Shown piece by piece: positions 54,105 to 64,000 of a stretch of 64,000 nucleotides of DNA (the stretch's first letter is position 1; each line of letters begins with the position of its first letter). Made by a program: the position numbers and the translations under genes. Source of the DNA: Mycobacterium sp. MYCO198283 (GTDB lineage Bacteria; Actinomycetota; Actinomycetes; Mycobacteriales; Mycobacteriaceae); contig NZ_JAJQJI010000003.1 of assembly GCF_021213805.1 (NCBI RefSeq), forward strand, positions 186,001 to 250,000. The letters run 5' to 3'. Under the pieces are notes generated by a model. It was not told the origin of the DNA, did not search any database, and saw nothing but the letters and a program-made list of their open reading frames with translations.

Positions 54105-54177
54105 CCGCCGCCTGGGGCAGAGCGTTCTCGTACCCGCGGCCAGTAGCCGCACTCACCGACAACAGATGGGAATGACC

Positions 54178-55143
54178 ATGTCCGAGCAGAAGCTGATCGC
54201 CGTTGTCGGAGGCACCGGAAAGCAGGGCGGTGGCCTCGTCCAAGCCATCCTCGACGACCCCGCACCGCAGTTCCGGGTACGGGTCCTCACCCGCAGCGCC
54301 CAATCCTCGAAGGCCCGCGAATTGGCGGCCGCCGGCGCCGAAGTCGTCGAAGCCGACCTCGACGACGGGGCGAGCGTGCGGGCTGCGTTCGACGGCGCCG
54401 ACGGCGCGTTCGTCGTCACCAACTATTGGGCTGAACGCTCCGCCGACGAGGACGCCGCACGAACCAGGGCCGACATGGAGCGTGCGCAGGCCGACAACGC
54501 CGCGCTGGCGGCCAAGCAGGCCGGCGTCGGCCACGTCATCTGGTCGACGCTGGAGGACACCCGCGAGGTCTTGGGCGCTGACGACCAGGTGCCGACCGTC
54601 GAGGAGCGCTACAAGGTGCCGCACTTCGACGCCAAGGCCGAGGCCGACGCCCTGTTCCGCGAGTACGACGTCCCGACGACCTTCCTGCGCACGACGTTCT
54701 TCTTCGAGAGCTTCGCCGGCGGCGTCGGCCCCACCCGGGCCGGTGACGGCACGCTGGAACTGACCCTTCCGATGGCCGACCAACCGCTGTCGGGCATCGC
54801 CGTCGCCGACATCGGTAAGACCGCGTTGGGCATCTTCAAGCGTGGCGCCGGACTGATCGGCCAGACGGTGAGCATCGCCGGTGATCACCTGACCGGCGAG
54901 CAATACGCGTCGGCGTTCAGCGACGCCTTCGGCGAACCGGTCACCTACCGGCCCATGAGCTGGGAACAGTTCCGCGCGCTGGGGTTCCCCGGAGCCGTCG
55001 AGATGGCCAACATGTTCCAGTACTACGCGCAGAATTCGGCCCGCTTCGTGGGTGCTCGGGACCTGGCTGCGGTGCGTGAACTCAACCCGGCGCTGCAGTC
55101 GTTCCGCGATTGGCTGGCGCACGCCGGTCTGCAGCGCCCCTAG
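54178..55143 (+). CDS. NmrA-family NAD(P)-binding protein
   Basis: 321 aa from the ATG at 54178 (GGGA six bases before; ATGs at 54166 and 54172 are in frame). GGTGKQGGGLVQAIL is the atypical Rossmann motif of NmrA/HSCARG proteins, LTRSAQSSKARELAAAGAEVVEADLDD follows, and VIWSTLEDTREV and FLRTTFFFESF are typical later segments. These proteins sense the NADP/NADPH ratio or act as quinone-type reductases. No regulator is adjacent. Confidence 0.88.
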   Translation: MSEQKLIAVVGGTGKQGGGLVQAILDDPAPQFRVRVLTRSAQSSKARELAAAGAEVVEADLDDGASVRAAFDGADGAFVVTNYWAERSADEDAARTRADMERAQADNAALAAKQAGVGHVIWSTLEDTREVLGADDQVPTVEERYKVPHFDAKAEADALFREYDVPTTFLRTTFFFESFAGGVGPTRAGDGTLELTLPMADQPLSGIAVADIGKTALGIFKRGAGLIGQTVSIAGDHLTGEQYASAFSDAFGEPVTYRPMSWEQFRALGFPGAVEMANMFQYYAQNSARFVGARDLAAVRELNPALQSFRDWLAHAGLQRP

Positions 55144-55167
55144 TCGACGAACGCCGAACGGCTGCTG

Positions 55168-55455
55168 CTAGATGGCGCGCAGGTGCGGCCGCTGACCCGG
55201 CTCGGGAGCGACGACCTCCGGCTCGGGTGGGGCGACGCGCGAATTGACCCGCTCGATCGCGGAATCGACGCGGGTGGCGGCGGCGTCGCACATGCCGCGC
55301 ACGCGCCCACCAACGGTCTCGACGTCGTCGCCGGCGCTGCGGACGTAGGCGGTGACACCGGCGACCCACAGCCGCAGCCGCTCGCCGGCCGCCGCAATCC
55401 GCCGGCGCACGCGGTCATCCACCTCGACGGTCACGTACCCCAGGCGAACCTTCAT
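55168..55455 (-). CDS. Hypothetical small basic/helical protein
   Basis: 95 aa from an ATG with a GGGAGC site. I recognise no family. It starts VRLGYVTVEVDDRVRRR, then long amphipathic helices (AAAGERLRLWVAGVTAYVRSAGDDVETVGGRVRG) and a Pro/Glu-rich tail. No signal peptide. Coding bias (GC at third positions) supports a gene, but a frame in the other direction is also open, so support is moderate. Confidence 0.5.
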   Translation of the reverse strand: MKVRLGYVTVEVDDRVRRRIAAAGERLRLWVAGVTAYVRSAGDDVETVGGRVRGMCDAAATRVDSAIERVNSRVAPPEPEVVAPEPGQRPHLRAI

Positions 55456-55527
55456 CCGCTGCTCCCATCTGACCCGATGACTTCACGGTAGCCGAGTTGC
55501 CGCGTCGCTGTGTCGCCGTGCCCGCCG

Positions 55528-56901
55528 CTACGCCATCCGGCGCAGCAGCGAGGAGTCCAGCTCGTCGAGCGAGGCGACACCCGCGAGCCCGAGGATCAGG
55601 TCGAACTCGGCGATGAGGTTCTCCAGCACCTCCTGGACCCCGCGGCGCCCGGCGATCGCGAGACCGTAGATGTGCGGCCGGCCGATGGCGACCGCGTCGG
55701 CGCCCAGCGCCAGCGCCTTGACGATGTCGGCACCGCTGCGAATGCCGGAGTCGAGGATCAGGCGGCAGCGCCCGTCGACCGCCGCCGCGACGTCGACCAG
55801 CGCGTCGGCCGCACCGATCACCGAATCGATCTGTCGGCCACCGTGATTGGACACGACGATGCCGTCCACGCCGAGGTCGACGGCCCGCCGCGCGTCGTCG
55901 GGGTGCAGGATGCCCTTGAGCACGATCGGCAGCCGGGTCCGCTCGCGCAGGCCGGCGATGTCGTCCCAGTTCAGCGAGGGCCTCGAATAGGTGGCGAGGA
56001 ACGTCTCCACGCTGGCGCGCGGCACCGGTGAGGTGAGGTTGCGCAAGAACCCGCCGGGCACCTCCCGCGCCAGGGAGAACAGGGTCTTGACCGCACCCAG
56101 CGTCACCTGCACGTCGGGCCGCTGCCCCGTTGCGGTGGCAGCGGCGATCCGGTCGCGCACCGATGCGCGGAACGCGGGATCGGACGTGTACTGCGCGATC
56201 CCGATGGCCCGGGTGAACGGCAGCGACCCGAGGTTCAGATCCTGTGGCCGCCAACCCAATTGCGTGGTGTCGAGGGTGACGACGAGCGCGTCGGCGCCCA
56301 CCGTCTCGGCGCGTGCGATGAAGCTGTCGACGACGTCTTCGTTGGTGGACCAGTACAGCTGGAACCAGCGCGGCGCGCCAGCTCTCCTATCCCCGGTCGC
56401 TTCGCTCGCCCCGGAAATATTCCCCGTCGCTTCGCTCGCCCCGGAAACGACGCGCTCCATCTCGGCGGCCGTCTCCTCCATGGGCGCCGAACCCTGGTTC
56501 GAGAAGATGTACGGCACGCCGACCGCGGCGGCGGCGGCGCCGATCTCCACGTCGGCGCGCTGCGCGACGAGCCCGGCCGCCCCGACGGGTGCGACGAGCA
56601 CCGGCGCCGGCAGCGTGCGCCCGAACAATTCGGTCGACAGCGTGCGCCGGGAGGTGTCGCGCAGCATCCGCGGCACGATCGCCCACCGGTCGAACGCGGC
56701 GCGGTTGCGGTCCATGCCGGTGCCCTCGCCCGCGCCACCGGCGACATACGCCCACGCTTGCTTGCTCATCCGGCGGCGGGCGGCGCGTTCGAGCTCGGTG
56801 AAGTTGGTCGGCACCGCGGGGCGACGGCCGAAGACACCGGCACGGTAGATCGACTCCTGGCGTTCGCGGCCCGGGTGCGGCACGGGTTCGGGTGCGGTCA
56901 T
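55528..56901 (-). CDS. FMN-dependent alpha-hydroxy-acid dehydrogenase (lactate oxidase/LldD family)
   Basis: 457 aa from the ATG at 56901. FMN-binding TIM barrel: APVGAAGLVAQRADVEIGAA, IFSNQGSAPMEE, FQLYWSTNEDVV, VVTLDTTQLGWR, LPIVLKGILHPDDA (flavin-contact Lys), VSNHGGRQIDS (catalytic His and Arg) and LDSGIRSGADIVKALALGADAVAIGR. It oxidises L-2-hydroxyacids such as L-lactate. The loop at residues about 150-172 carries a 10-residue tandem repeat (SGASEATGNI, SGASEATGDR) absent from relatives. Confidence 0.9.
   Translation of the reverse strand: MTAPEPVPHPGRERQESIYRAGVFGRRPAVPTNFTELERAARRRMSKQAWAYVAGGAGEGTGMDRNRAAFDRWAIVPRMLRDTSRRTLSTELFGRTLPAPVLVAPVGAAGLVAQRADVEIGAAAAAVGVPYIFSNQGSAPMEETAAEMERVVSGASEATGNISGASEATGDRRAGAPRWFQLYWSTNEDVVDSFIARAETVGADALVVTLDTTQLGWRPQDLNLGSLPFTRAIGIAQYTSDPAFRASVRDRIAAATATGQRPDVQVTLGAVKTLFSLAREVPGGFLRNLTSPVPRASVETFLATYSRPSLNWDDIAGLRERTRLPIVLKGILHPDDARRAVDLGVDGIVVSNHGGRQIDSVIGAADALVDVAAAVDGRCRLILDSGIRSGADIVKALALGADAVAIGRPHIYGLAIAGRRGVQEVLENLIAEFDLILGLAGVASLDELDSSLLRRMA
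56396..56447 (-). repeat. In-frame repeat with 30-bp period in the hydroxy-acid dehydrogenase gene
   Basis: A 22-bp identical segment (GTCGCTTCGCTCGCCCCGGA plus AA) occurs at 56396-56417 and again at 56426-56447. It encodes SGASEATG twice and leaves the frame open. The same 10-residue period is seen in the mmpL repeat. Confidence 0.85.
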
Positions 56902-56916
56902 CAAGGAGTCACGGTA

Positions 56917-59200
<2,284 letters not shown>

Positions 59201-60172
59201 CTAGTCCAGGTACCGGGCCGACGGCGGCGACGGCACCGGCCCGAGCACGGTCAACCACTTGCGGTACAACGTGTTCCACGTGCCGTCGCGGCGGATGCGT
59301 TCCAGTGTGCCGTTGACCACCCGCACCAGGCCAGGGTTGTCCTTGTTGATGCCGATGCCGTACGGCTCGGTGTTCATGTTGGGGCCGACGATGTGCAGGT
59401 ACGGGTCCTGGGACACCAGCCCGGCCAGTATCGCGTCGTCGGTGCTGACGGCGTCGACCTGCCGCTGCTGCAGCGCGACGAGGCAGTCGGCCCAGGTGAC
59501 CACGGCGACGACGATGGGCGCGGGGTTGATCCGCTCCAGCTGCTGGATGCTGGTGGTGCCCTTCGCCGCGCACACCCGCTTGCCCGACAGGTCTGACGGG
59601 GTGCGGATCGCCGAGTCGCGCGGCGCCAGGATGCGTTGGTAGGCCGTCAGGTACGCCGTCGAGAACGCCACCCGCTGCCGGCGCTCGCAGGTGATGCTCA
59701 TGGTCTTCACAACGATGTCCACCTGGCGGCTCTCCAGCGCGGCGATGCGATCGGCCGACGCCAGGATGCGGTACTCGACCTGCGACGGCGTGCCGAAGAT
59801 GTCGCGGGCCACCTCGGCGGCGATGTCGATGTCGAAACCGGTGATCTCGCCGGTGATCGGGTCGCGGAAGCTGAACAGGTTGCTGCCGATGTCGGAGCCG
59901 ACGATCAGCCGGCCGCGCGCGCGGATGTCGGCGACGGCCTGGTCGGCCTCGGCCTTGGTGGGGAACGGCCGCAGGCTGGCGGTGAGGTCGCAGTCGTCGG
60001 CGCCCGGCGGCCGGACCGGCGGGCGGGACGGGGTGAGCTCGGCCATGCCGGCCGGGGTGGGCGGCGGGACCGAGAGCGTCGGCTCGGTGTCCAGGTAGGC
60101 CGGTTCGCCGCAGCCCGCCGCCACCACGGCGACCACCGTGAGCAGGGCGACGAGCAGCCGGCGCGCGGTCAT
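59201..60172 (-). CDS. glnH: GlnH, amino-acid-binding lipoprotein
   Basis: 323 aa from the ATG at 60172. A lipobox VVAAGC puts the lipidated Cys at about residue 21; a Pro-rich linker leads to a type-II periplasmic-binding-protein domain (GRLIVGSDIGSNLFSFRDPITGEITGFDIDIAAEVAR, RVAFSTAYLTAYQRIL, VCAAKGTTSIQQL, VDAVSTDDAILAGL). In mycobacteria GlnH binds Asp, Glu or Asn and signals to PknG through the membrane protein encoded next to it. It overlaps that gene by 4 bases. Confidence 0.93.
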   Translation of the reverse strand: MTARRLLVALLTVVAVVAAGCGEPAYLDTEPTLSVPPPTPAGMAELTPSRPPVRPPGADDCDLTASLRPFPTKAEADQAVADIRARGRLIVGSDIGSNLFSFRDPITGEITGFDIDIAAEVARDIFGTPSQVEYRILASADRIAALESRQVDIVVKTMSITCERRQRVAFSTAYLTAYQRILAPRDSAIRTPSDLSGKRVCAAKGTTSIQQLERINPAPIVVAVVTWADCLVALQQRQVDAVSTDDAILAGLVSQDPYLHIVGPNMNTEPYGIGINKDNPGLVRVVNGTLERIRRDGTWNTLYRKWLTVLGPVPSPPSARYLD

Positions 60173-61488
60173 CGGTACTCGTTCAGTCGGGGCGCGAGGC
60201 CGGCGGCGACCGCCAGGGCGGCGCCCAGCGACAGCACCACCGCGCCGACGGTCGCGCCGGACAGCACGCGCAGCGCGTTCTCGATGTCGCCGCGCAGCTG
60301 GCGACGGCTCTCGGTGATGGCGTTGGCCAGCGCGGCGTCGAGCTTGTCGAACGCCGGGGTGGAGTCGTCCTCCCCGGTGCCGAGCGCCACCTGGGTGGCG
60401 GCCTGGTAGTTGCCGACCGAGATGTAGGCGTTGATGCGCTCGTCGGCCTGCCGCCACCGCATCAGCAGCTCGTCGGCGTTGGCCAGCCCGCTCTTGTCGA
60501 CGCTGTCGTCGCGGGCCAGGTACGTCACGAGCTGGGAGTGCATGGCGTCGATGCGCTGGTAGAAGGACTGCTTGCGGGTGTTCTCGTCGCCGCGGCGGAT
60601 CAGCGACAGCGTCTCGTCCGCGCGGGCCTGCTGCGCGGTGATCGCCAGGGTGGTGATGGTCTTGAGCGACTCGGCGCCGGTGTCCTTGGCGTCGCGGCTG
60701 CCGGCGGTGGAGATGGCCAGCGCGGTGCCCACCCAGATGATCATCACCACGATCGCGAGCCCGCCCACCACCAGCCCGATGTTGACGCGCCGGCGGGTGC
60801 GGCGCGCCAGCCAGCGGTGGGCAAAGGCGCCGAAGAGCAGCGTCACGGCCACCACGAAGATCACCGGCGCGGGGATGCGCGCCGACGCATTGGTCTCGGT
60901 GTCCACCCGGGCCGACGTCTGCTCGTAGAGGCGCTGCGCGTCGGGGAGGATCGTCTGCTGCATCAGCGCCGACGCCTCGGACAGGTACGACGAGCCGACC
61001 GGGTTGCCGGCGCGGTTGTTGGTGCGCGCCGTCTCGATGAGGCCGGTGTAGACGGCCAGCTCGGCGTTGATGCGGCCCAGCAGCTGCTGCATGGACGCGT
61101 CGGTGATCCCGGCCGACGCGCGGGTCAGGGCGACGGCCGCGTCGGTGATCGCCTGTTCGTAGCGCTGCCGCACCTCACGCGGCTCGGCGCCCGCGATGAA
61201 CGCGGTGGCCGCCGCGGCGTCGGCCACCGACAGCCGGGTGTAGAGCTGGCCGGCGGCGAACGACAGCGGCTCGGTGTGGTCCAGCACGGTGGTCAGCGCA
61301 CCCTGCCGCTGGTCGATGGAGGTGGAGGTGGCGAACGCGCTGGCCACGCCGAGCGCCGACAGCAGCATGCCGATCAGCAGGATGCGGCCCGGCGTCGTGA
61401 TCCAAAACCACCACCAGGGCTGCGCGGCGTCGGCCGTCGCCCGTGTCGCGAGCGGCTCGGTCGACGGATGCGCCAACTCCACGGTCAC
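60169..61488 (-). CDS. GlnX-type membrane protein of the PknG pathway (Rv0412c-like)
   Basis: 439 aa from the GTG at 61488, the length I recall for Rv0412c; a GTG at 61536 adds 16 residues. One TM helix near residue 35, an extracytoplasmic helical domain, further TM helices near 195-215 and 235-255, a second helical extracytoplasmic part and a last TM helix near 415. LTTVLDHTEPLSFAAGQLYTRLSVADAAAATAF and similar helices resemble bacterial chemoreceptor-type sensory domains. It is thought to carry the GlnH signal across the membrane to activate PknG. First gene of the operon. Confidence 0.85.
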   Translation of the reverse strand: MTVELAHPSTEPLATRATADAAQPWWWFWITTPGRILLIGMLLSALGVASAFATSTSIDQRQGALTTVLDHTEPLSFAAGQLYTRLSVADAAAATAFIAGAEPREVRQRYEQAITDAAVALTRASAGITDASMQQLLGRINAELAVYTGLIETARTNNRAGNPVGSSYLSEASALMQQTILPDAQRLYEQTSARVDTETNASARIPAPVIFVVAVTLLFGAFAHRWLARRTRRRVNIGLVVGGLAIVVMIIWVGTALAISTAGSRDAKDTGAESLKTITTLAITAQQARADETLSLIRRGDENTRKQSFYQRIDAMHSQLVTYLARDDSVDKSGLANADELLMRWRQADERINAYISVGNYQAATQVALGTGEDDSTPAFDKLDAALANAITESRRQLRGDIENALRVLSGATVGAVVLSLGAALAVAAGLAPRLNEYR

Positions 61489-61586
61489 CTGGCTGGAACC
61501 TCGTGCTCGACGGGTGTGATTTCCGACCGTTCCCACTCTATGAGCGAATCCTAAGAATGGCGGGAGGTTGACCTATCCTGGGCTGC

Positions 61587-62198
61587 GTGCGCGGCGACGG
61601 CGACGGCTGGGTGATCTCGGCCGACGGTTCCCACTACTGGGGCCGGCACGGTGCCGCCGGCCTGCTGCTGCGGGCCCCCCGTCCCGACGGCAGCCCGGCC
61701 GTGCTGCTGCAGCACCGCGCGCCGTGGAGCCACCAGGGCGGCACCTGGGGACTCCCCGGCGGCGCCCGCGACAGCCACGAGACACCGCAGCAGGCCGCGG
61801 TCCGCGAAGCGTGGGAGGAGACCGGGCTCGCCGTCGAGCACATCACCGTGCGCGGCACCGTGGTCACCGCCCGCGCCGCCGGCGACGCCTGGACCTACAC
61901 CACCGTGGTCGCCGACGCCCCGCAGCCGCTGCCGACCACCGCCAACCGGGAGAGCGCGGAGCTGCGCTGGGTCGACGAGGCCGACGTGGCGGACTTGCCG
62001 CTGCATCCGGGTTTCGCGGCCAGCTGGCCGGTGCTGCGCGCCGTGGCCGTGCCCCTGCGCCCGGCGACCGCCGGCCTGCCGCGGACCGTCGAGATCGAGG
62101 CCGGCGTCTTCGTGTGGTGCGTGCCGGGCGACGACGTCAGCGATCCCGACCAGGATCTGCAGGCGCGCCTGCGCTCGCTGCTGCAAGCGCCGCGCTGA
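61587..62198 (+). CDS. mutT3: MutT3-type Nudix hydrolase
   Basis: 203 aa from a GTG. The Nudix box is intact: [20 protein letters not shown], then ETGL (G-x5-E-x7-R-E-U-x-E-E-x-G-U). [14 protein letters not shown] precedes it, as in MutT-like enzymes that hydrolyse oxidised or non-canonical nucleoside triphosphates. Mycobacterial MutT3 is linked to removal of 8-oxo-dGDP-type compounds. Its last 62 bases overlap the end of convergent thiE. Confidence 0.92.
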   Translation: MRGDGDGWVISADGSHYWGRHGAAGLLLRAPRPDGSPAVLLQHRAPWSHQGGTWGLPGGARDSHETPQQAAVREAWEETGLAVEHITVRGTVVTARAAGDAWTYTTVVADAPQPLPTTANRESAELRWVDEADVADLPLHPGFAASWPVLRAVAVPLRPATAGLPRTVEIEAGVFVWCVPGDDVSDPDQDLQARLRSLLQAPR

Positions 62199-62841
62199 GC
62201 GCCCGCGCGGCGGCGGCCGGGTCGTCGGCCGCGGTGATCGCGCGCACCACCACGACCCGGCGGGCCCCGGCGTCGAGCACCTCGGGCAGCCGGTCGGCGT
62301 CGATCCCGCCGATCGCGAACCACGGTTTGGCCGTGCCGGTGGCCGCGGCGTGGCGCACCAGGTCCAGCCCCGGTGCCGGGCGCCCCGGTTTGGTGGGCGT
62401 CGGCCAGCACGGGCCCACGCAGAAGTAGTCGCTCGGCTCGGCGATCGCCGCGGCCACCTGGGCTTCGTCGTGCGTCGAGCGGCCGGTCACCACCTCGGCG
62501 CCGACGATCTCGCGTGCCACCGCCAGCGGCAGGTCGTCCTGCCCGAGGTGCAGCACGTCGGCGCCCGCGGCGCGGGCGATGTCGGCGCGGTCGTTGACGG
62601 CCACCAGGGCGCCGTGGCGGGCGGCGGCGTCGGCGAGGACCGCCAGCGCGGCCAACTCCTGGCGGGCCTCCAGCGGCCCGAACCGCTGCTCGCCGGGTGA
62701 CCCCTTGTCGCGCAGCTGCACGACGTCGACGCCGCCGGCCAGCGCGGCGTCGACGAATTCGGCGAGGTCCCCGCGCTCCCGGCGGGCGTCGGTGCACAGG
62801 TACAACCGTGCCGACGCCAGCCGCTGCCGTGGTGTGTGCAC
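62137..62841 (-). CDS. thiE: Thiamine-phosphate synthase
   Basis: 234 aa from the GTG at 62841. It joins HMP-PP and HET-P to form thiamine phosphate. TIM-barrel landmarks are [46 protein letters not shown] and [16 protein letters not shown], then WFAIGGID. It is divergent from thiO, with the TPP riboswitch in between acting only on thiO. Its 3' end runs 62 bases into mutT3, an unusual length for a tail-to-tail overlap. Confidence 0.95.
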   Translation of the reverse strand: MHTPRQRLASARLYLCTDARRERGDLAEFVDAALAGGVDVVQLRDKGSPGEQRFGPLEARQELAALAVLADAAARHGALVAVNDRADIARAAGADVLHLGQDDLPLAVAREIVGAEVVTGRSTHDEAQVAAAIAEPSDYFCVGPCWPTPTKPGRPAPGLDLVRHAAATGTAKPWFAIGGIDADRLPEVLDAGARRVVVVRAITAADDPAAAARALSAALAAASAGAPADPGRDR

Positions 62842-62883
62842 ACCGCGAACGCTAGCGCCTGCGGGGAGTAGCCTGGCCGCACA

Positions 62884-62974
62884 GGCACGGGAGTCCCGGG
62901 AGCGGGGACTGAGAGTGGGCGCGGCCGTCCTTACCGTCGAACCTGATCCGGGTCATGCCGGCGAAGGGAGCGAT
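62884..62974 (+). promoter_or_regulatory. TPP (THI-box) riboswitch upstream of thiO
   Basis: Signature elements in order: GGGAGTCC (62889-62896), GGGGACTGAGAG (62904-62915), a variable P3 region, CCGTCGAACCTGATCCGG (62934-62951), GTCATGCCGGCGAAGGGAG (62952-62970). CTGAGA and ACCTGATC form the pyrimidine-binding core; CCGGCG the pyrophosphate helix. The final GGGAG (62966-62970) is also the thiO ribosome-binding site, so TPP binding would hide it and block translation. Confidence 0.95.
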
Positions 62975-62976
62975 GC

Positions 62977-63981
62977 GTGAACCCAGGTGCGCTGGCCGTC
63001 GTCGGTGGCGGCGTCATCGGGCTGGCCGTCGCCCGGCGCGCCGCGCAGGCCGGCTGGTCGGTGCGCGTGCACCGCGCGCCCCAGCGCGGGGCCTCCTGGG
63101 TGGCCGGCGGCATGCTCGCCCCGCACAGCGAGGGCTGGCCCGGTGAGGACGACCTGCTGCGGATTGGGCTGGCGTCGCTGCAGCTGTGGCGCTCCGGTTT
63201 CCTCGACGGCCTGGCGCCCGAGGTCGTCACCGCGCGTGAATCGCTCGTCGTGGCCGTCGACCGCGCCGACGCCGCCGACCTGCGCACCACCGCCGATTGG
63301 CTTGCCGCACAAGGACATCCGGTGTGTTGGCGGACCGACGTCGGCGACCTCGAGCCGGCGCTGGCGTCGACCATCCGCCACGGCTTCGTCGCGCCCACCG
63401 AACTGGCGGTGGACAACCGCGCGCTCGTCGACGGCCTGGAGCGCCACTGCGAGCGGCTCGGCGTGGCGTGGGCGCCGCCCGTGGCCACCCTGGCCGACGC
63501 CGCCGCCGACGCCGACGAGGTGGTGATCGCCAACGGCATCGACGCGCCCGCGCTGTGGCCCGGCCTGGCGGTGCGGCCCGTGAAGGGCGAGGTGCTGCGG
63601 CTGCGGTGGCGGCGCGGCTGCCTCCCGGTGCCGGCGCGCGTCGTGCGCGCCCGGGTCCGCGGCCGGCAGGTGTACGTGGTGCCGCGGGCCGACGGCGTGG
63701 TCGTCGGCGCCACGCAGTACGAGCACGGCCGCGACACCGCGCCCACGGTCAGCGGGGTGCGCGAGCTGCTCGACGACGCCTGCACCGTGCTGCCCGCACT
63801 CGGCGAGTATGAGCTCGCCGAGGTCGCGGCGGGGCTGCGGCCCATGACCCCCGACAACCTCCCGATCGTCGGCCGGCTCGACCAGCGCACGCTGGTCGCG
63901 ACGGGCCACGGCCGCTCCGGCTTCCTGCTGGCGCCGTGGACCGCCGAGGCCGTCGCGCAGGAACTGGCAGGAGTGCGATGA
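62977..63981 (+). CDS. thiO: Glycine oxidase ThiO
   Basis: 334 aa from the GTG at 62977, six bases after the riboswitch SD. A FAD Rossmann motif VVGGGVIGLAVARRAAQAG starts the chain, followed by ASWVAGGMLAPHSEGWPGED (DAO fold), VKGEVLRLRW, YVVPRADGVVVGATQYEHG and ATGHGRSGFLLAPW. It oxidises glycine to iminoacetic acid for the thiazole part of thiamine. Translationally coupled to thiS (ATGA). Confidence 0.94.
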   Translation: MNPGALAVVGGGVIGLAVARRAAQAGWSVRVHRAPQRGASWVAGGMLAPHSEGWPGEDDLLRIGLASLQLWRSGFLDGLAPEVVTARESLVVAVDRADAADLRTTADWLAAQGHPVCWRTDVGDLEPALASTIRHGFVAPTELAVDNRALVDGLERHCERLGVAWAPPVATLADAAADADEVVIANGIDAPALWPGLAVRPVKGEVLRLRWRRGCLPVPARVVRARVRGRQVYVVPRADGVVVGATQYEHGRDTAPTVSGVRELLDDACTVLPALGEYELAEVAAGLRPMTPDNLPIVGRLDQRTLVATGHGRSGFLLAPWTAEAVAQELAGVR

Positions 63982-64000
63982 AGGTCACCGTCAACAACGA
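63978..64000 (+). CDS. thiS: ThiS sulfur carrier, first codons only
   Basis: The ATG at 63978 overlaps the thiO stop and gives M-K-V-T-V-N-N before the window ends. The sequence and its place after thiO fit ThiS, the ubiquitin-like carrier that brings sulfur to ThiG. Identification rests mainly on gene order. Confidence 0.75.

Overview
The window is chromosomal DNA from a mycobacterium, most likely an environmental or fast-growing (Mycolicibacterium-type) species. Base composition is very GC-rich, GTG and TTG starts are common, and gene after gene matches the Mycobacterium tuberculosis interval from grpE (Rv0351) to thiS (Rv0416): dnaJ1, hspR, clpB, ttfA, fba, purA, metZ, fgd1, pta, ackA, pknG, glnH, mutT3, thiE and thiO. 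PE/PPE genes are absent and several environmental-type enzyme genes are added. Rv numbers are from memory of H37Rv, not from a search.

Layout. (1) 1-1950: end of the dnaK-grpE-dnaJ1-hspR heat-shock operon. (2) 1934-21638: a housekeeping block holding a type II flavohemoglobin, clpB under a visible HspR (HAIR) operator, the MmpL3 accessory factor ttfA, an rRNA/tRNA methyltransferase, fba, a site-2 protease, purA and an ADP-ribosylglycohydrolase. Order and strands are those of H37Rv Rv0356c-Rv0385 read backwards, so the block is inverted between the two genomes. (3) 21735-32896: a degenerate GGDEF membrane protein, then an accessory region of lower GC with regulators (XRE, TetR), a Cys-nucleophile alpha/beta hydrolase, SDR and epimerase genes, a siderophore-interacting protein, several gene remnants, and an orphan homologue of the arabinan-precursor enzyme DprE1. 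A cytochrome P450 follows. (4) 32997-40346: an MmpL-type transporter carrying an in-frame 30-bp tandem repeat and its divergent MarR regulator, a Rieske oxygenase / DapB-fold reductase pair with a TetR regulator, and a Na+/H+ antiporter divergent from a UBP zinc-finger protein. (5) 40365-48576: a PurT-like ATP-grasp protein with lost substrate residues, rhodanese-metZ, and a coupled operon of a GNAT acetyltransferase with three luciferase-like monooxygenases. (6) 48580-64000: a metallo-beta-lactamase-fold protein, fgd1-pta-ackA, a broken FAD-oxidoreductase gene, an NmrA protein, an FMN alpha-hydroxy-acid dehydrogenase, the pknG-glnH-Rv0412c signalling operon, mutT3, thiE and a TPP riboswitch driving thiO-thiS.

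How the parts work together. HspR, encoded at the left end, should repress clpB through the operator at 5058-5078, and a SigH/SigE-like promoter is interleaved with that operator. GlnH, the Rv0412c protein and PknG form one translationally coupled set for amino-acid sensing and control of glutamate metabolism. Fgd1 supplies reduced F420, and luciferase-like oxidoreductases are abundant nearby. Pta-AckA gives acetate overflow and acetyl-phosphate metabolism.

Most unusual items: the second DprE1-like protein with Ser where benzothiazinone inhibitors need Cys; three dispersed single-pass membrane paralogues with the same cysteine pair; the decayed, mosaic nature of 26.8-31.5 kb; and in-frame tandem repeats expanded inside three enzymes or transporters. 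No tRNA, rRNA, CRISPR array, transposase or integrase was seen.
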